Assembly (NCBI GenBank): GCA_044220545.1
Contig: JBGAQX010000003.1
Coordinates: 39,578-103,577 of the forward strand
Direction: 5' to 3'
Origin: Fen-999 sp044220545
GTDB taxonomy: Bacteria > Pseudomonadota > Gammaproteobacteria > Burkholderiales > Rhodocyclaceae
Length of the DNA stretch: 64,000 nt
Notes under the pieces: model-generated
Databases searched by the model: none
Told to the model about the DNA's origin: nothing
Seen by the model: only the letters and a program-made list of their open reading frames with translations
Program-made: the position numbers and the translations under genes
Shown: positions 16,314-24,893 of the stretch, piece by piece
Position numbering within the stretch: the stretch's first letter is position 1
Layout: each line of letters begins with the position of its first letter

Positions 16314-18001
16314 TCCGCGAACTATTCAGTTTCAACGGCGGCGTCAAGCCGGACTACAACAAGGCGCCGTCGAACCGGCAACCGATCGCCGAAGCGCCGC
16401 TATCCGCCGAACTCGTCATTCCCCTGCATCAGAGCATCGGCGGCATACCGCGCCCGCTGGTCAAGGCCGGCGAGCAGGTTCGCAAGGGCCAATTGATCGG
16501 CGGCCCGGATGGCAACGTCTCATCGGCGGTGCATGCCACCACCTCGGGCACGGTCAAAGCCCTGGAAATGCGCCGCATGCCGCACACGTCGGGACTGTCG
16601 GCGCTGTGCGTCATCCTGGAGCCGGATGGCCGGGACGAATGGGTGGAACACGCGCCGATTCCCTGGCGGACCCTCGCCGCCGGCGACGTGCGCAATGCCC
16701 TGCGCGACGCCGGCGTGGTGGGTCTGGGCGGCGCGGTGTTTCCGTCCTACCTGAAGGTCAATCCGGGCAAGCAGGGCCATCTGGACACACTGGTCATCAA
16801 CGGTGCCGAATGCGAGCCCTTCATCACCTGCGACGACATGCAGATGCGCGAGCGGCCCGAGGGCATCATCAAGGGTGCCGCCATCCTGCGCGATCTGACC
16901 CAGGCGCGGCAGGTGCTGATCGGCATCGAAGACAACAAGCCCGAGGCGGTGGCCGCCATGAGCGCCGCGGTCGAACGGCTCAAGGTCGAGGGCAGTGCCG
17001 ACCGGATGGAAATTGTCGCCGTGCCGACCCGCTATCCGGCCGGGGGGGCCAAGCAGTTGATCCGGGTACTCACCGGCATCGAGGTGCCGCATGGCAAGCG
17101 CTCCACCGACTATGGCGTGCAGTGCTTCAACACCGGTACCGCGCACGCCGTCCATGACGCCCTCGATCTCGGCCGGCCGATGGTCTCGCGTATCGTCACC
17201 GTGGCCGGCAATGTCGAGCGCCCGCGCAACTACGAAGTCCGCTTCGGCACCCCCATGAAGGACCTGGTGGCGCTCTGCGGCCCAAGACCGGACACCGACC
17301 GAATCATCATGGGCGGGCCGATGATGGGCTACCGGATGCCGGACGACGAAGTGCCGGTCGTCAAGGCGACCAACTGCGTCCTGGTCGGTTCCCCGGCGCT
17401 GTTCCCGCCACCGGGACCGGAAATGCCCTGCATCCGCTGCGGCGAATGCGCGCGTGCCTGCCCGGTCGACCTGCAACCGTTCGAGATGTATTGGTTCAGC
17501 CGCGCCAAGATATTCGGCAAGGCCCAGGAATATCACCTGTTCGATTGCATCGAATGCGGCTGCTGCGCTTACGTCTGCCCTTCGCGGATTCCCCTGGTCG
17601 ACTACTACCGGTTCGCCAAGAGCGAAATCTGGGCACGCGAACAGGAAAAGGAGGCCGCCGATCAGGCGCGGCAACGCTACGAATTCCGCTTGGCGCGCGA
17701 AGAACGGGAAAAGCAGGAAAAGGCCGCCAAGCTTGCCGCCAAGGCTGCGGAAACCAAGGCCAAGCTCGCCCAGCAGGAAGCCGCCGCCGCGGCCGGTACC
17801 ACCAGCGCCAGCGTCGCGACCGCCGACCCGAAGAAGGACCTGATCGCCGCCGCCATGGCGCGGGCGCAACAACAGAAGGCCCAGGTGGCGCCGGCCAATG
17901 TCGAGAATCTCGCTCCTGATCAGCAGGCTCAGGTCGCCGAGGCGGAAGCCCGTCTTGCCCTGGCGGCCGCCCCGGTGGAAAGCAAAGCCAATGCCGAATA
18001 G
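16310..18001 (+). CDS. rsxC: Rsx/Rnf complex subunit C (NADH/FMN and iron-sulfur subunit)
   Basis: RsxC holds the NADH- and FMN-binding site and two 4Fe-4S clusters. From MIRELFSFNGGVKPD it is 563 residues. Visible parts are the SLBB/barrel-sandwich start (PLHQSIGGIPRPLVKAGEQV), the Rossmann-like region with GGAVFPSYLKVNPG and NGAECEPFITCDD, GGPMMGYRMPDD, and the cluster motifs CIRCGECARACP and CIECGCCAYVCP. The last roughly 120 residues are a low-complexity Ala/Lys/Gln/Glu helix, common in proteobacterial RsxC. It overlaps rsxB (ATGA) and rsxD (11 bp). Confidence 0.96.
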   Translation: MIRELFSFNGGVKPDYNKAPSNRQPIAEAPLSAELVIPLHQSIGGIPRPLVKAGEQVRKGQLIGGPDGNVSSAVHATTSGTVKALEMRRMPHTSGLSALCVILEPDGRDEWVEHAPIPWRTLAAGDVRNALRDAGVVGLGGAVFPSYLKVNPGKQGHLDTLVINGAECEPFITCDDMQMRERPEGIIKGAAILRDLTQARQVLIGIEDNKPEAVAAMSAAVERLKVEGSADRMEIVAVPTRYPAGGAKQLIRVLTGIEVPHGKRSTDYGVQCFNTGTAHAVHDALDLGRPMVSRIVTVAGNVERPRNYEVRFGTPMKDLVALCGPRPDTDRIIMGGPMMGYRMPDDEVPVVKATNCVLVGSPALFPPPGPEMPCIRCGECARACPVDLQPFEMYWFSRAKIFGKAQEYHLFDCIECGCCAYVCPSRIPLVDYYRFAKSEIWAREQEKEAADQARQRYEFRLAREEREKQEKAAKLAAKAAETKAKLAQQEAAAAAGTTSASVATADPKKDLIAAAMARAQQQKAQVAPANVENLAPDQQAQVAEAEARLALAAAPVESKANAE

Positions 18002-19022
18002 TTCGCCGTTCTTCCGCCAGCCGGCCAGCGTTCAGATAGTCATGCTGAAGGTATTGGCGGCGCTACTGCCCGGCATCGCCGCTTACGTCTGGGTGTTTGG
18101 CGCCGGCGTCCTGGTGCAGATCGCCATCGCGTCGGTCACCGCCCTGGCCGCCGAGGCGGCAATGCTGGCCATCCGCCGGCGACCCATCTGGATGTTTCTC
18201 TCCGACGGCAGCGCCCTGGTCACCGCCTGGCTGGTGGCCTTGACCTTGCCGCCGATCGCGCCCTGGTGGCTGGCGGTGCTGGGTGTGCTGATCGCCATCG
18301 TCGTCGCCAAACATCTCTATGGCGGCCTCGGCCAGAACCCCTTCAATCCGGCCATGGTCGCGTTTTGTTCTCTGATCGTCGCCTACCCGCAACTGATGTC
18401 CCAGTGGCCGGCCATCGGCTTCACCGACTTTGGCGCCCAATTGCAGGCGATCTTCGGCGAGCGCCAGCTCGACGCCATCGTCATGGCGACGCCGCTCGAT
18501 GCCCTGCGCACCGCCCTGCATACACCGGAAGCGCGCGCCACCGTCGCCGGGGTACTCGGCACCCATGCCACCTTCGGCAACATCGGCGGCCCCGGCTGGC
18601 AGTGGATCGCCCTCGGCTACCTGCTCGGCGGCTTGTGGCTCATCCAGCAGCGCATCATCACCTGGCACGTGCCCGCCGCCTTTCTTGGCACCCTGGCCGT
18701 GCTGGCGCTGACGGCCAGCCTCGCCAACCCCGACAAGTACGCCGGACCGGTCTTCCATGTCCTGACGGGCGGCGCCATGCTCGGCGCCTTCTTCATCGCG
18801 ACCGACCCGGTCTCCGGGGCCACCACCCAGCGCGGCAAGCTGATCTTCGCGGCCGGCCTGGCCCTGCTCACCTGGGTGATCCGCGTTTTCGGCGCCTACC
18901 CGGATGGCATTGCCTTCGCCACGCTGCTGATGAACATCTGCGTACCGCTGATCGACATGCATACCCAGCCGCCGGTCTTCGGGCACAAGAAGGAAAAAGG
19001 CGGGAAGGGGGACCAGGCGTGA
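17991..19022 (+). CDS. rsxD: Rsx/Rnf complex subunit D
   Basis: This 343-residue membrane subunit resembles NqrB. From MPNSSPFFRQPASVQIVM it has about nine or ten helices. The covalent FMN attachment motif appears as SGATT in FFIATDPVSGATTQRG, where the Thr is the flavinylation site by family knowledge. GGLGQNPFNPAMVAF is another conserved block. It starts inside the rsxC end and overlaps the rsxG GTG by 4 bp. Confidence 0.95.
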   Translation: MPNSSPFFRQPASVQIVMLKVLAALLPGIAAYVWVFGAGVLVQIAIASVTALAAEAAMLAIRRRPIWMFLSDGSALVTAWLVALTLPPIAPWWLAVLGVLIAIVVAKHLYGGLGQNPFNPAMVAFCSLIVAYPQLMSQWPAIGFTDFGAQLQAIFGERQLDAIVMATPLDALRTALHTPEARATVAGVLGTHATFGNIGGPGWQWIALGYLLGGLWLIQQRIITWHVPAAFLGTLAVLALTASLANPDKYAGPVFHVLTGGAMLGAFFIATDPVSGATTQRGKLIFAAGLALLTWVIRVFGAYPDGIAFATLLMNICVPLIDMHTQPPVFGHKKEKGGKGDQA

Positions 19023-19687
19023 AGGAATCGCTGCGTATCTCGGCCAGCTCCGCCGTCGTACTGCTCTTGTTTACCCTGGTGTTCACCGGCCTGATGGCGT
19101 TCACCTACAGCGCGACCAAGCCACTGCTCGACGCCAGCGCGCAGGCCGAAAAGCTCAAGCTGATCAATGAGGTCCTGCCGCCGAACAGTTACGACAACGA
19201 CCTCCTGGCCGACGCCATCGTCGTCAAGCCGACCAGGGAGCTGGGCCTGGAAGACGAATCGAAGCTCTACCGGGCCAGAAAGAGCGGCCAGCCGGTCGCC
19301 CTGGTGCTGGAAGCGGCCGCCGCCGATGGCTACGCCGGTCGTATCGGCCTGGTTCTCGCCGTGGCGGCGGACGGCCGCCTGACGGCGTTGCGCGTCACCG
19401 GTCACAAGGAAACACCGGGACTGGGGGACTACATCGACCCCAAGAAGGACAAGAACAAGGCCAGTCCCTGGATCACTCAGTTCAACGGCCAGGGTTACGA
19501 TCTTGCCCTGGGCGGACTATGGAAGGTCAGGAAGGACGGCGGGCCGTTTGCCTACCGCACGGGCGCCACCATCTCGGCCCGGGCGGTCACCAACGCTTCG
19601 GGCACGGCCATGGCCTGGGCGGCCGAACGACGCGACCGGCTGTTCGCCCTGCCGATCAGCGCCAAATTCGAGGAGCAGCGAAAATGA
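19019..19687 (+). CDS. rsxG: Rsx/Rnf complex subunit G (covalent FMN protein)
   Basis: RsxG is a periplasmic-side, membrane-anchored flavoprotein. The 222-residue protein starts at GTG in a GTGA overlap with rsxD. An N-terminal helix (SASSAVVLLLFTLVFTGLMAF) is followed by the FMN-binding domain, with GRIGLVLAVAADGRLTALRV, HKETPGLGDYID and the flavinylation motif TGATIS. The order rsxD-rsxG-rsxE is standard. Confidence 0.95.
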   Translation: MKESLRISASSAVVLLLFTLVFTGLMAFTYSATKPLLDASAQAEKLKLINEVLPPNSYDNDLLADAIVVKPTRELGLEDESKLYRARKSGQPVALVLEAAAADGYAGRIGLVLAVAADGRLTALRVTGHKETPGLGDYIDPKKDKNKASPWITQFNGQGYDLALGGLWKVRKDGGPFAYRTGATISARAVTNASGTAMAWAAERRDRLFALPISAKFEEQRK

Positions 19688-20361
19688 GCCTCTACCGGGA
19701 CATCGCCAGGAACGGCCTCTGGAAACAGAACGTCATCCTCACCCAGGTGCTGGGCCTCTGCCCGCTGCTGGCGATCAGCACCAGCGCGGTCAATGCGGTC
19801 AGCCTGGGCCTGGCCACCATCATCGTCATGGCCCTGGCGAACATGGCCATCTCGTCCCTGCGCACCTTCATTCCCTACGAGATCCGGATTCCGGTCTTCA
19901 TCCTCATCATCGCCGCCCTGGTGACGGTCGTCGACCTGTCCTTCAACGCCTGGTTGCACGATCTATATCTGGTACTCGGCATCTTCATTCCGCTGATCGT
20001 CACCAACTGCATCGTTCTGGCGCGCGTCGAGGCCTATGCGGCAAAGAATCCGGTCGGCGCCTCGACCATGGACGGCATCATGATGGGGGTCGGCTTTGTC
20101 TGGGTCATCGGTCTGCTCGGCCTGATCCGCGAGTTCATTGGCCAGGGCACGCTGTTCTCGGGCATCGAAATGCTCCTGCCCGGCCTGGCGGGCATCCAGG
20201 TTTTGCCAGAGGACTATCCCGGCTTTCTCGTCGCGATGCTCCCCCCCGGCGCATTCTTCATCCTCGGCCTGATGATCGCCAGCCGCAACTGGCTCGATGC
20301 CCGGGCCAACGAACGCGCCCGCCGGCGTTTGCTGGACGGACAGGCCCAGGCGCACGCCTGA
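19684..20361 (+). CDS. rsxE: Rsx/Rnf complex subunit E
   Basis: This 225-residue polytopic membrane subunit is homologous to RsxA and inserted in the opposite topology. It starts MSLYRDIARNGLWKQNVILTQ in an ATGA overlap with rsxG, and shows LGLCPLLAIST and IPLIVTNCIVLARVEAYA with the conserved Cys residues. It ends the operon; no nth follows, unlike in many genomes (nth is near 45 kb). Its last five codons lie inside a 56-bp direct repeat that flanks the adjoining toxin-antitoxin cassette. Confidence 0.95.
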   Translation: MSLYRDIARNGLWKQNVILTQVLGLCPLLAISTSAVNAVSLGLATIIVMALANMAISSLRTFIPYEIRIPVFILIIAALVTVVDLSFNAWLHDLYLVLGIFIPLIVTNCIVLARVEAYAAKNPVGASTMDGIMMGVGFVWVIGLLGLIREFIGQGTLFSGIEMLLPGLAGIQVLPEDYPGFLVAMLPPGAFFILGLMIASRNWLDARANERARRRLLDGQAQAHA

Positions 20362-20402
20362 GCACCCGGCGGCTACAATGCCGCCATGGGCACCACGGCG
20401 AT
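20347..20402 (+). repeat. 56-bp direct repeat, left copy (rsxE-nnr junction)
   Basis: This stretch is identical to 21270-21325, 923 bp away. It spans the last codons and stop of rsxE, the short spacer and the first codons of nnr (ATGGGCACCACGGCGAT). In this left copy the nnr reading frame starts at 20386 but diverges after codon 6, so it is a decapitated duplicate and not a gene. The repeat brackets a PIN toxin-antitoxin pair. Confidence 0.95.
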
Positions 20403-20478
20403 CTTGTTTCGCAACCGTGAAAATAAGCCAAGGGGGGGTGGCAGGACTGCAATTCCGGCAAACGGCGCCGCCATGGAA

Positions 20479-20886
20479 TCACTGATCGGCGAACGGATTC
20501 TTCACTGTCAGTCGATTCTCGAACACTTGGCCGTCCTGCAGGTCTTCTGAATAGAGCGTGTCGCAGCGCGCATTGAGGGCCGCCGAGACGATGACCGAAT
20601 CCCAATGACTGATCCGATAGCGCTCCCCGAGCGTCATGGCCTGCTCCGTGATTTCCGGCGTTACGGACACGACTTCGCATTGCCGCATCAGTACACGAGC
20701 CAAGCGGTAAGCCTCGACTCGCTCCAGCCTCCGCTTCCCCAGCAATACGCCGAGAAATTCATTGACGACCTGCGTGCTGATCGTCGGATGCTTGCGCAGG
20801 ATGGCCAGCGCCTGCCGCCGCTTCGATTCATCGGCGTCAAGCGCGTAGATCGCGATGTTGGTGTCAGCGAAATACCTTGCGGACAT
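20479..20886 (-). CDS. PIN-domain ribonuclease toxin (VapC-like)
   Basis: This 135-residue protein starts MSARYFADTNIAIYALD, with the first PIN aspartate in ADTN. TQVVNEFLGVL supplies the conserved Glu, HWDSVIVSAALNARCDTLYSEDLQDG the second acidic cluster, and the end is VKNPF. The acidic active site for Mg-dependent RNA cleavage looks intact. Its start lies 23 bp inside the antitoxin gene, as usual for coupled pairs. It points opposite to the flanking rsx and nnr genes and sits within the 56-bp-repeat-flanked insert. Confidence 0.9.
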   Translation of the reverse strand: MSARYFADTNIAIYALDADESKRRQALAILRKHPTISTQVVNEFLGVLLGKRRLERVEAYRLARVLMRQCEVVSVTPEITEQAMTLGERYRISHWDSVIVSAALNARCDTLYSEDLQDGQVFENRLTVKNPFADQ

Positions 20887-21106
20887 AGCAGTCTTCGCGA
20901 TTGAAATTGCCTGACCAGATGCCGGCGAGTTTTTCGAACTCCGCCCAATCCGCGCCATCATCATCCAGGGCGGCCATCTCGTTGGCGGGCAGCGTCGCGG
21001 GAATGCCATGCTTTGCCTTCAGGAAACCGACAAAGTCCAGCACTTCGCGCAACTCGAATTCCGGCAAGGAACGAACCTCGTCAAAAACCTTTTGGACCAT
21101 GTTCAT
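20864..21106 (-). CDS. antitoxin of PIN pair (DUF2281-like)
   Basis: This 80-residue protein begins MNMVQKVFDEVRSLPEFELREVLDFVGFLKAKHG, the helical pattern of DUF2281-type antitoxins, followed by an acidic C-terminus (LDDDGADWAEFEKLAG and WSGNFNREDCY) that would wrap the toxin. It overlaps the PIN toxin gene by 23 bp. Family assignment is by pattern; pairing is by position. Confidence 0.82.
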   Translation of the reverse strand: MNMVQKVFDEVRSLPEFELREVLDFVGFLKAKHGIPATLPANEMAALDDDGADWAEFEKLAGIWSGNFNREDCYVRKVFR

Positions 21107-21269
21107 AACGAATTCCCGCCGCTATTGAATGACGTTCGCACTCTATCATCAAGCGCCGCACGAGACCATTTAGCGCTTCCGTACGCCATCCCAAGGGCCT
21201 CCGGGGACTTGCCCAGATCACGCGTGCTGGCGAGTCCGACTCGGCCCAATGCGTTGTGGAAGTCGCACG

Positions 21270-21325
21270 CAGGCGCACGCCTGAGCACCCGGCGGCTACA
21301 ATGCCGCCATGGGCACCACGGCGAT
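21270..21325 (+). repeat. 56-bp direct repeat, right copy (functional nnr start)
   Basis: This is a perfect copy of 20347-20402. Here it holds a duplicated rsxE tail (QAHA and stop) and continues into the intact nnr gene. The unit length (923 bp) and the position at a gene junction indicate that the toxin-antitoxin segment entered with duplication of the junction. The 867 bp between the copies is the candidate insert. Confidence 0.95.
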
Positions 21326-22772
21326 TTTCCGCACCCCCGGCATCCGGGCCATCGAGGCGCGGTTCGCCGCCGGCAGCGAACCGCCGCTGATGGAGCGGGC
21401 CGGCGCGGCGGTGGCGGCCGCCGCGAGCGCGATGCTCGGCGCGGATCGACAACCGATCCTGATCGTCGCCGGGCCGGGCAACAATGGTGGCGATGGTTTT
21501 GTCGCCGCCCGTCGGCTCAGGGAGCAAGGGCTGTCAGTCGTTGTCGTCTTTTTCGGCGCGGCCGACCGTCTACCGCGCGATGCCGGCGCCGCGCTGCGGT
21601 CATGGCAGTCCATCGGCGGTCGGGTGCTTGCCGATATTCCCCGGCAAGACTTTGCGCTGGTCGTCGACGCGCTGTTCGGCATCGGCCTGACCCGGCCCGT
21701 CGAAGGCCAGCCGTTGTCAGCCATCGAACATATCAACGCCCTGCCCGGTCCAGTCCTGGCGGTCGATATTCCCAGCGGCCTCTGCGCCGATACGGGGCGC
21801 GTGCTCGGCAAAGCGGTTCGCGCCTCGCGGACGATCACCTTCATCGCCGGCAAGCCGGGGCTGTTCACGCTGGACGGCCCCGATCACTGCGGCCAGGTGA
21901 TGGTCGATACGCTCGGGCTGGAGACCGGTATGTCCGAGGGCTGCCTCATCGGCACCGACCTGTTTCGCGATTGCCTTCGTCCCCGCCGTCGCAACAGCCA
22001 CAAGGGCAGCTTCGGCTCCGTCGGTGTCATCGGTGGTGCGCCGGGCATGGCTGGCGCCGCTCTGCTGGCGGGCCGCGCGGCACTGAAACTCGGCGCCGGT
22101 CGCGTCTACGTCGGCTTGCTGGAACACCTGCCGGTCGACCCGGTCCAGCCGGAATTGATGCTGCGCTCGGCCGACGAAACGCAGTCGCTGGCGACTGTGC
22201 TCGCCACTGGCCCCGGCCTCGGCCAGTCCGACACGGCGCTCACCTTGCTGCGGCGGGCCATCGAATCCCCCCTGCCGCTCGTCCTGGATGCCGATGCGCT
22301 CAATCTGCTCGCAGCCCACCCAACCCTGTTCAAGCACCTGGCCCGGCGCGCCGCCACCGCCGTCCTGACACCGCACCCGGCTGAAGCAGCTCGCCTGCTG
22401 GATGTGGCCACCGAGGCGGTGCAGGCGGATCGTGTCGCGGCGGCACTGGAACTGGCCCGACGCGGCCAGGCACTGGTCGTGCTCAAGGGTTGCGGCAGCA
22501 TCGTCGCCACACCCGCTGGGCAGTGGTACATCAACACCACCGGCAACCCCGGGCTCGCCTCCGCCGGCACCGGCGACGTCCTGACCGGCTGCATAGCCGC
22601 CTTTCTGGCCCAGGGCTGGCCACCAACGGAAGCCCTGCTGGCGGCCGTTCATCTGCATGGCGCGGCCGCCGATGCGTTGTCCGCGGCCGGCACTGGCCCG
22701 GTCGGGCTGGCCGCCGGCGAACTCATCGACGCCGCCCGCGCACTGTTGAACCGCTGGCTCGCCAATGCCTGA
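21309..22772 (+). CDS. nnr: bifunctional NAD(P)H-hydrate epimerase / ADP-dependent dehydratase
   Basis: This metabolite-repair enzyme restores NAD(P)H from its damaged hydrate forms. In 487 residues, the N-terminal YjeF_N epimerase domain (about 1-205) shows VAGPGNNGGDGFVAARRL and VDALFGIGLTR. The C-terminal ribokinase-like dehydratase domain (about 220-487) shows GSFGSVGVIGGAPGMAGAA, LDADALNLL, LTPHPAEAARLL and NPGLASAGTGDVLTG. The first 17 bases lie within the right copy of the direct repeat. It overlaps the EamA gene by 8 bp. Confidence 0.95.
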   Translation: MGTTAIFRTPGIRAIEARFAAGSEPPLMERAGAAVAAAASAMLGADRQPILIVAGPGNNGGDGFVAARRLREQGLSVVVVFFGAADRLPRDAGAALRSWQSIGGRVLADIPRQDFALVVDALFGIGLTRPVEGQPLSAIEHINALPGPVLAVDIPSGLCADTGRVLGKAVRASRTITFIAGKPGLFTLDGPDHCGQVMVDTLGLETGMSEGCLIGTDLFRDCLRPRRRNSHKGSFGSVGVIGGAPGMAGAALLAGRAALKLGAGRVYVGLLEHLPVDPVQPELMLRSADETQSLATVLATGPGLGQSDTALTLLRRAIESPLPLVLDADALNLLAAHPTLFKHLARRAATAVLTPHPAEAARLLDVATEAVQADRVAAALELARRGQALVVLKGCGSIVATPAGQWYINTTGNPGLASAGTGDVLTGCIAAFLAQGWPPTEALLAAVHLHGAAADALSAAGTGPVGLAAGELIDAARALLNRWLANA

Positions 22773-23661
22773 GCATCGCCCCCTGAAGGGGGTGGCGTTG
22801 ATGCTGGCGGCCCTGCTTTGTTTCGCGCTGCTCGACGCCACTTCGAAGCATCTATCGCAGACCTTCAACGTACCGCTGCTGGTCTGGGCGCGCTACACCG
22901 TGCACTGTCTGCTGATGTTGGTGTTCCTCGGCCCCTCGCAAGGGACGCGACTGGTCGCGACAAACCGGCCGGTCGCCCAGGTCTTGCGGGCCCTGCTGCT
23001 GGTTGGCGTGACCGGCTTCGCCATGGCCGCCTTCCGCGTCATGCCGCTGGCCGAAACCACCGCCCTGCTGTTCGTCACGCCGCTGATCGTCGCCCTGCTG
23101 GCCGGCCCCTTTCTTGGCGAACGGGTTGGCAAGGCGCGCTGGCTGGCGGCCCTGGTCGGTTTTGCCGGCACCTTGCTGATCGCCCGACCCGGCGGCGCAC
23201 TGGCATTGGAGGGCGTTCTCTACACAACGATTGCCGCGATCTGCTATAGCGTCTATCAGATTCAAACCCGCAAGATGGCGGCAACCGAAAAGCCGCTCAC
23301 CATGGTCTTCTACACGGCGCTGGTGGGCACGGTGGCCATGTCGCTGGCGCTCCCGTGGATATGGACCGGTCCGGCGCCAGATCCCCTCCAAGCGCTGATG
23401 ATCTGCTCTTTGGCGATCTATGGTGGCACCGGCCACTTCCTGCTCACGCACGCGTTCCGCCATGCTCCGGCGTCGACCCTCGCACCGTTTCTCTACGGCC
23501 AACTGCTCTGGGCCGCGCTGCTCGGTTGGCTCTTCTACGACCAGTGGCCGGATGCGCTTTCCATTGTCGGCATGGGCATCATCGTGGCGAGCGGCATCGC
23601 CGTCGCCCTCGTGGAGCGGGCCGGTGCGCGTAGAATCGATTCAAACCGGAATCAGGCATGA
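22765..23661 (+). CDS. EamA/RhaT family DMT-superfamily transporter
   Basis: This 298-residue protein has ten predicted helices in two EamA repeats: MLAALLCFALLDATSKHLSQ at the start and the FVTPLIVALLAGPFLGERVG motif at the end of repeat one, mirrored by PFLYGQLLWAALLGWLFYDQWP in repeat two. The family exports amino acids or metabolites; the substrate cannot be inferred. Its start overlaps nnr and its end overlaps an alternative nadC start, so the three genes form a tight cluster. Confidence 0.9.
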   Translation: MPEHRPLKGVALMLAALLCFALLDATSKHLSQTFNVPLLVWARYTVHCLLMLVFLGPSQGTRLVATNRPVAQVLRALLLVGVTGFAMAAFRVMPLAETTALLFVTPLIVALLAGPFLGERVGKARWLAALVGFAGTLLIARPGGALALEGVLYTTIAAICYSVYQIQTRKMAATEKPLTMVFYTALVGTVAMSLALPWIWTGPAPDPLQALMICSLAIYGGTGHFLLTHAFRHAPASTLAPFLYGQLLWAALLGWLFYDQWPDALSIVGMGIIVASGIAVALVERAGARRIDSNRNQA

Positions 23662-23675
23662 AAAGGGGACAAGAC

Positions 23676-24524
23676 ATGGACTTCGCGTTGCACCTCGGTG
23701 CGGAAATCGACCGCAACGTATCGGCCGCGCTGGTCGAGGATATCGGCGGCGGCGATCTCACAGCGTTGCTTACCCCGGGCGGCCGTCGCTCGTCCGGCAC
23801 TGTGATCAGCCGCGAAGACGCCGTCCTGGCGGGCCAATCGTGGTTCGACGCCTGCTTCCAGCAACTCGACCCGACGGCGGAAATCCACTGGACGGTCGGC
23901 GATGGCGAACAGGTCTCGGCCGACCAGGTGCTATGCGAGATCCAGTCGGAAACCCGGGCGCTGCTGACCGCCGAGCGCGCGGCCCTCAATTTTCTGCAAC
24001 TCCTTTCCGGCACCGCCACCGCGACCCGCCGCTATGTCGATGCGATCGCCGGCACCGGTGCCCGGATCGTCGACACCCGCAAGACCCTGCCCGGACTGCG
24101 CCTGGCGCAAAAGTACGCGGTCCGCTGCGGCGGCGGCGCCAACCATCGGCTGGGCCTCTACGACGGCATCCTGATCAAGGAAAACCACATCATCGCGGCC
24201 GGCGGCATAGCGCAGGCGCTCGACCAGGCGCGCCGTCTGGCGAGCGGCACGGTCTTCATCCAGATCGAGGTCGAGACGCTGGAGCAACTCCGCGAAGCGC
24301 TCGCTTGTGGCGCGAAGATGATTCTGCTCGACAACATGGACCTGCGGCAGATGCGCGAGGCCGTGGCGATCACCGCCGGGCGCGCCGAGCTCGAAGCATC
24401 CGGCGGCGTGCGTCTCGACAGCGTGCGGGCGATTGCCGAAACCGGCGTCAGCCGCATTTCCATCGGCGGCCTGACCAAGGACGTGCGCGCCATCGACCTG
24501 TCATTGCGCCACATGGAGCAATAG
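23676..24524 (+). CDS. nadC: nicotinate-nucleotide diphosphorylase (carboxylating)
   Basis: NadC converts quinolinate and PRPP to nicotinate mononucleotide in de novo NAD synthesis. I chose the ATG of MDFALHLGAEI because AAAAGGGG lies 7 bases upstream; an upstream ATG adds 6 residues and overlaps the transporter. In 282 residues: ALVEDIGGGDLTALL, ERAALNFLQLLSGTATATR, DTRKTLPGLRLAQKYAVRCGGGANHRLGLYDG (substrate-binding K, R and H), IKENHI, and GGLTKDVRAIDLSL at the end. The nearby nnr also maintains NAD pools. Confidence 0.96.
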   Translation: MDFALHLGAEIDRNVSAALVEDIGGGDLTALLTPGGRRSSGTVISREDAVLAGQSWFDACFQQLDPTAEIHWTVGDGEQVSADQVLCEIQSETRALLTAERAALNFLQLLSGTATATRRYVDAIAGTGARIVDTRKTLPGLRLAQKYAVRCGGGANHRLGLYDGILIKENHIIAAGGIAQALDQARRLASGTVFIQIEVETLEQLREALACGAKMILLDNMDLRQMREAVAITAGRAELEASGGVRLDSVRAIAETGVSRISIGGLTKDVRAIDLSLRHMEQ

Positions 24525-24558
24525 CGATATATTCGGTGCTAGAATCCGCGCCTCATGC

Positions 24559-24649
<91 letters not shown>

Positions 24650-24692
24650 GCCCGGACCGGCCCTGGACTCAACAGAAAGCGAGAATGACGAG

Positions 24693-24830
24693 ATGCTGTT
24701 CATCCTCTACTACATCATCGCCATCACCATCCTGGTCTTGCACTTCACCGGTTTTCTGGCCAGGCACAACCTCGAATGGCTGGTATTGGCGCTGGCCGTG
24801 ACGGTATTCCCGGCGGTGATCTACCTCTAA
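24693..24830 (+). CDS. small two-helix membrane protein, hypothetical
   Basis: This 45-residue protein (MLFILYYIIAITILVLHFTG...) has two hydrophobic stretches separated by FLARHNLEW, so it is probably a small inner-membrane hairpin. It lies 43 bp after the tRNA-Ser. The hydrophobic composition supports translation, but length alone gives only moderate confidence. Function unknown. Confidence 0.5.
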   Translation: MLFILYYIIAITILVLHFTGFLARHNLEWLVLALAVTVFPAVIYL

Positions 24831-24840
24831 GCCTACCGAG

Positions 24841-24857
24841 CGGACGGTCGCCGTCCG
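24841..24857. terminator. hairpin between convergent genes
   Basis: CGGACGG and CCGTCCG form a perfect 7-bp stem around a 3-nt TCG loop, between the plus-strand small membrane gene and the convergent thrC end. No clear U-tract follows, so it is only a candidate bidirectional terminator. Confidence 0.35.
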
Positions 24858-24893
24858 TCCCATAACGTCGCTACCAAGCGGCGGTACGCACCC

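Noticed and set aside
20386..20550. short gene starting like nnr (MGTTAI)
   Set aside because: This is only the duplicated first six codons of nnr joined to unrelated sequence by the 56-bp repeat.
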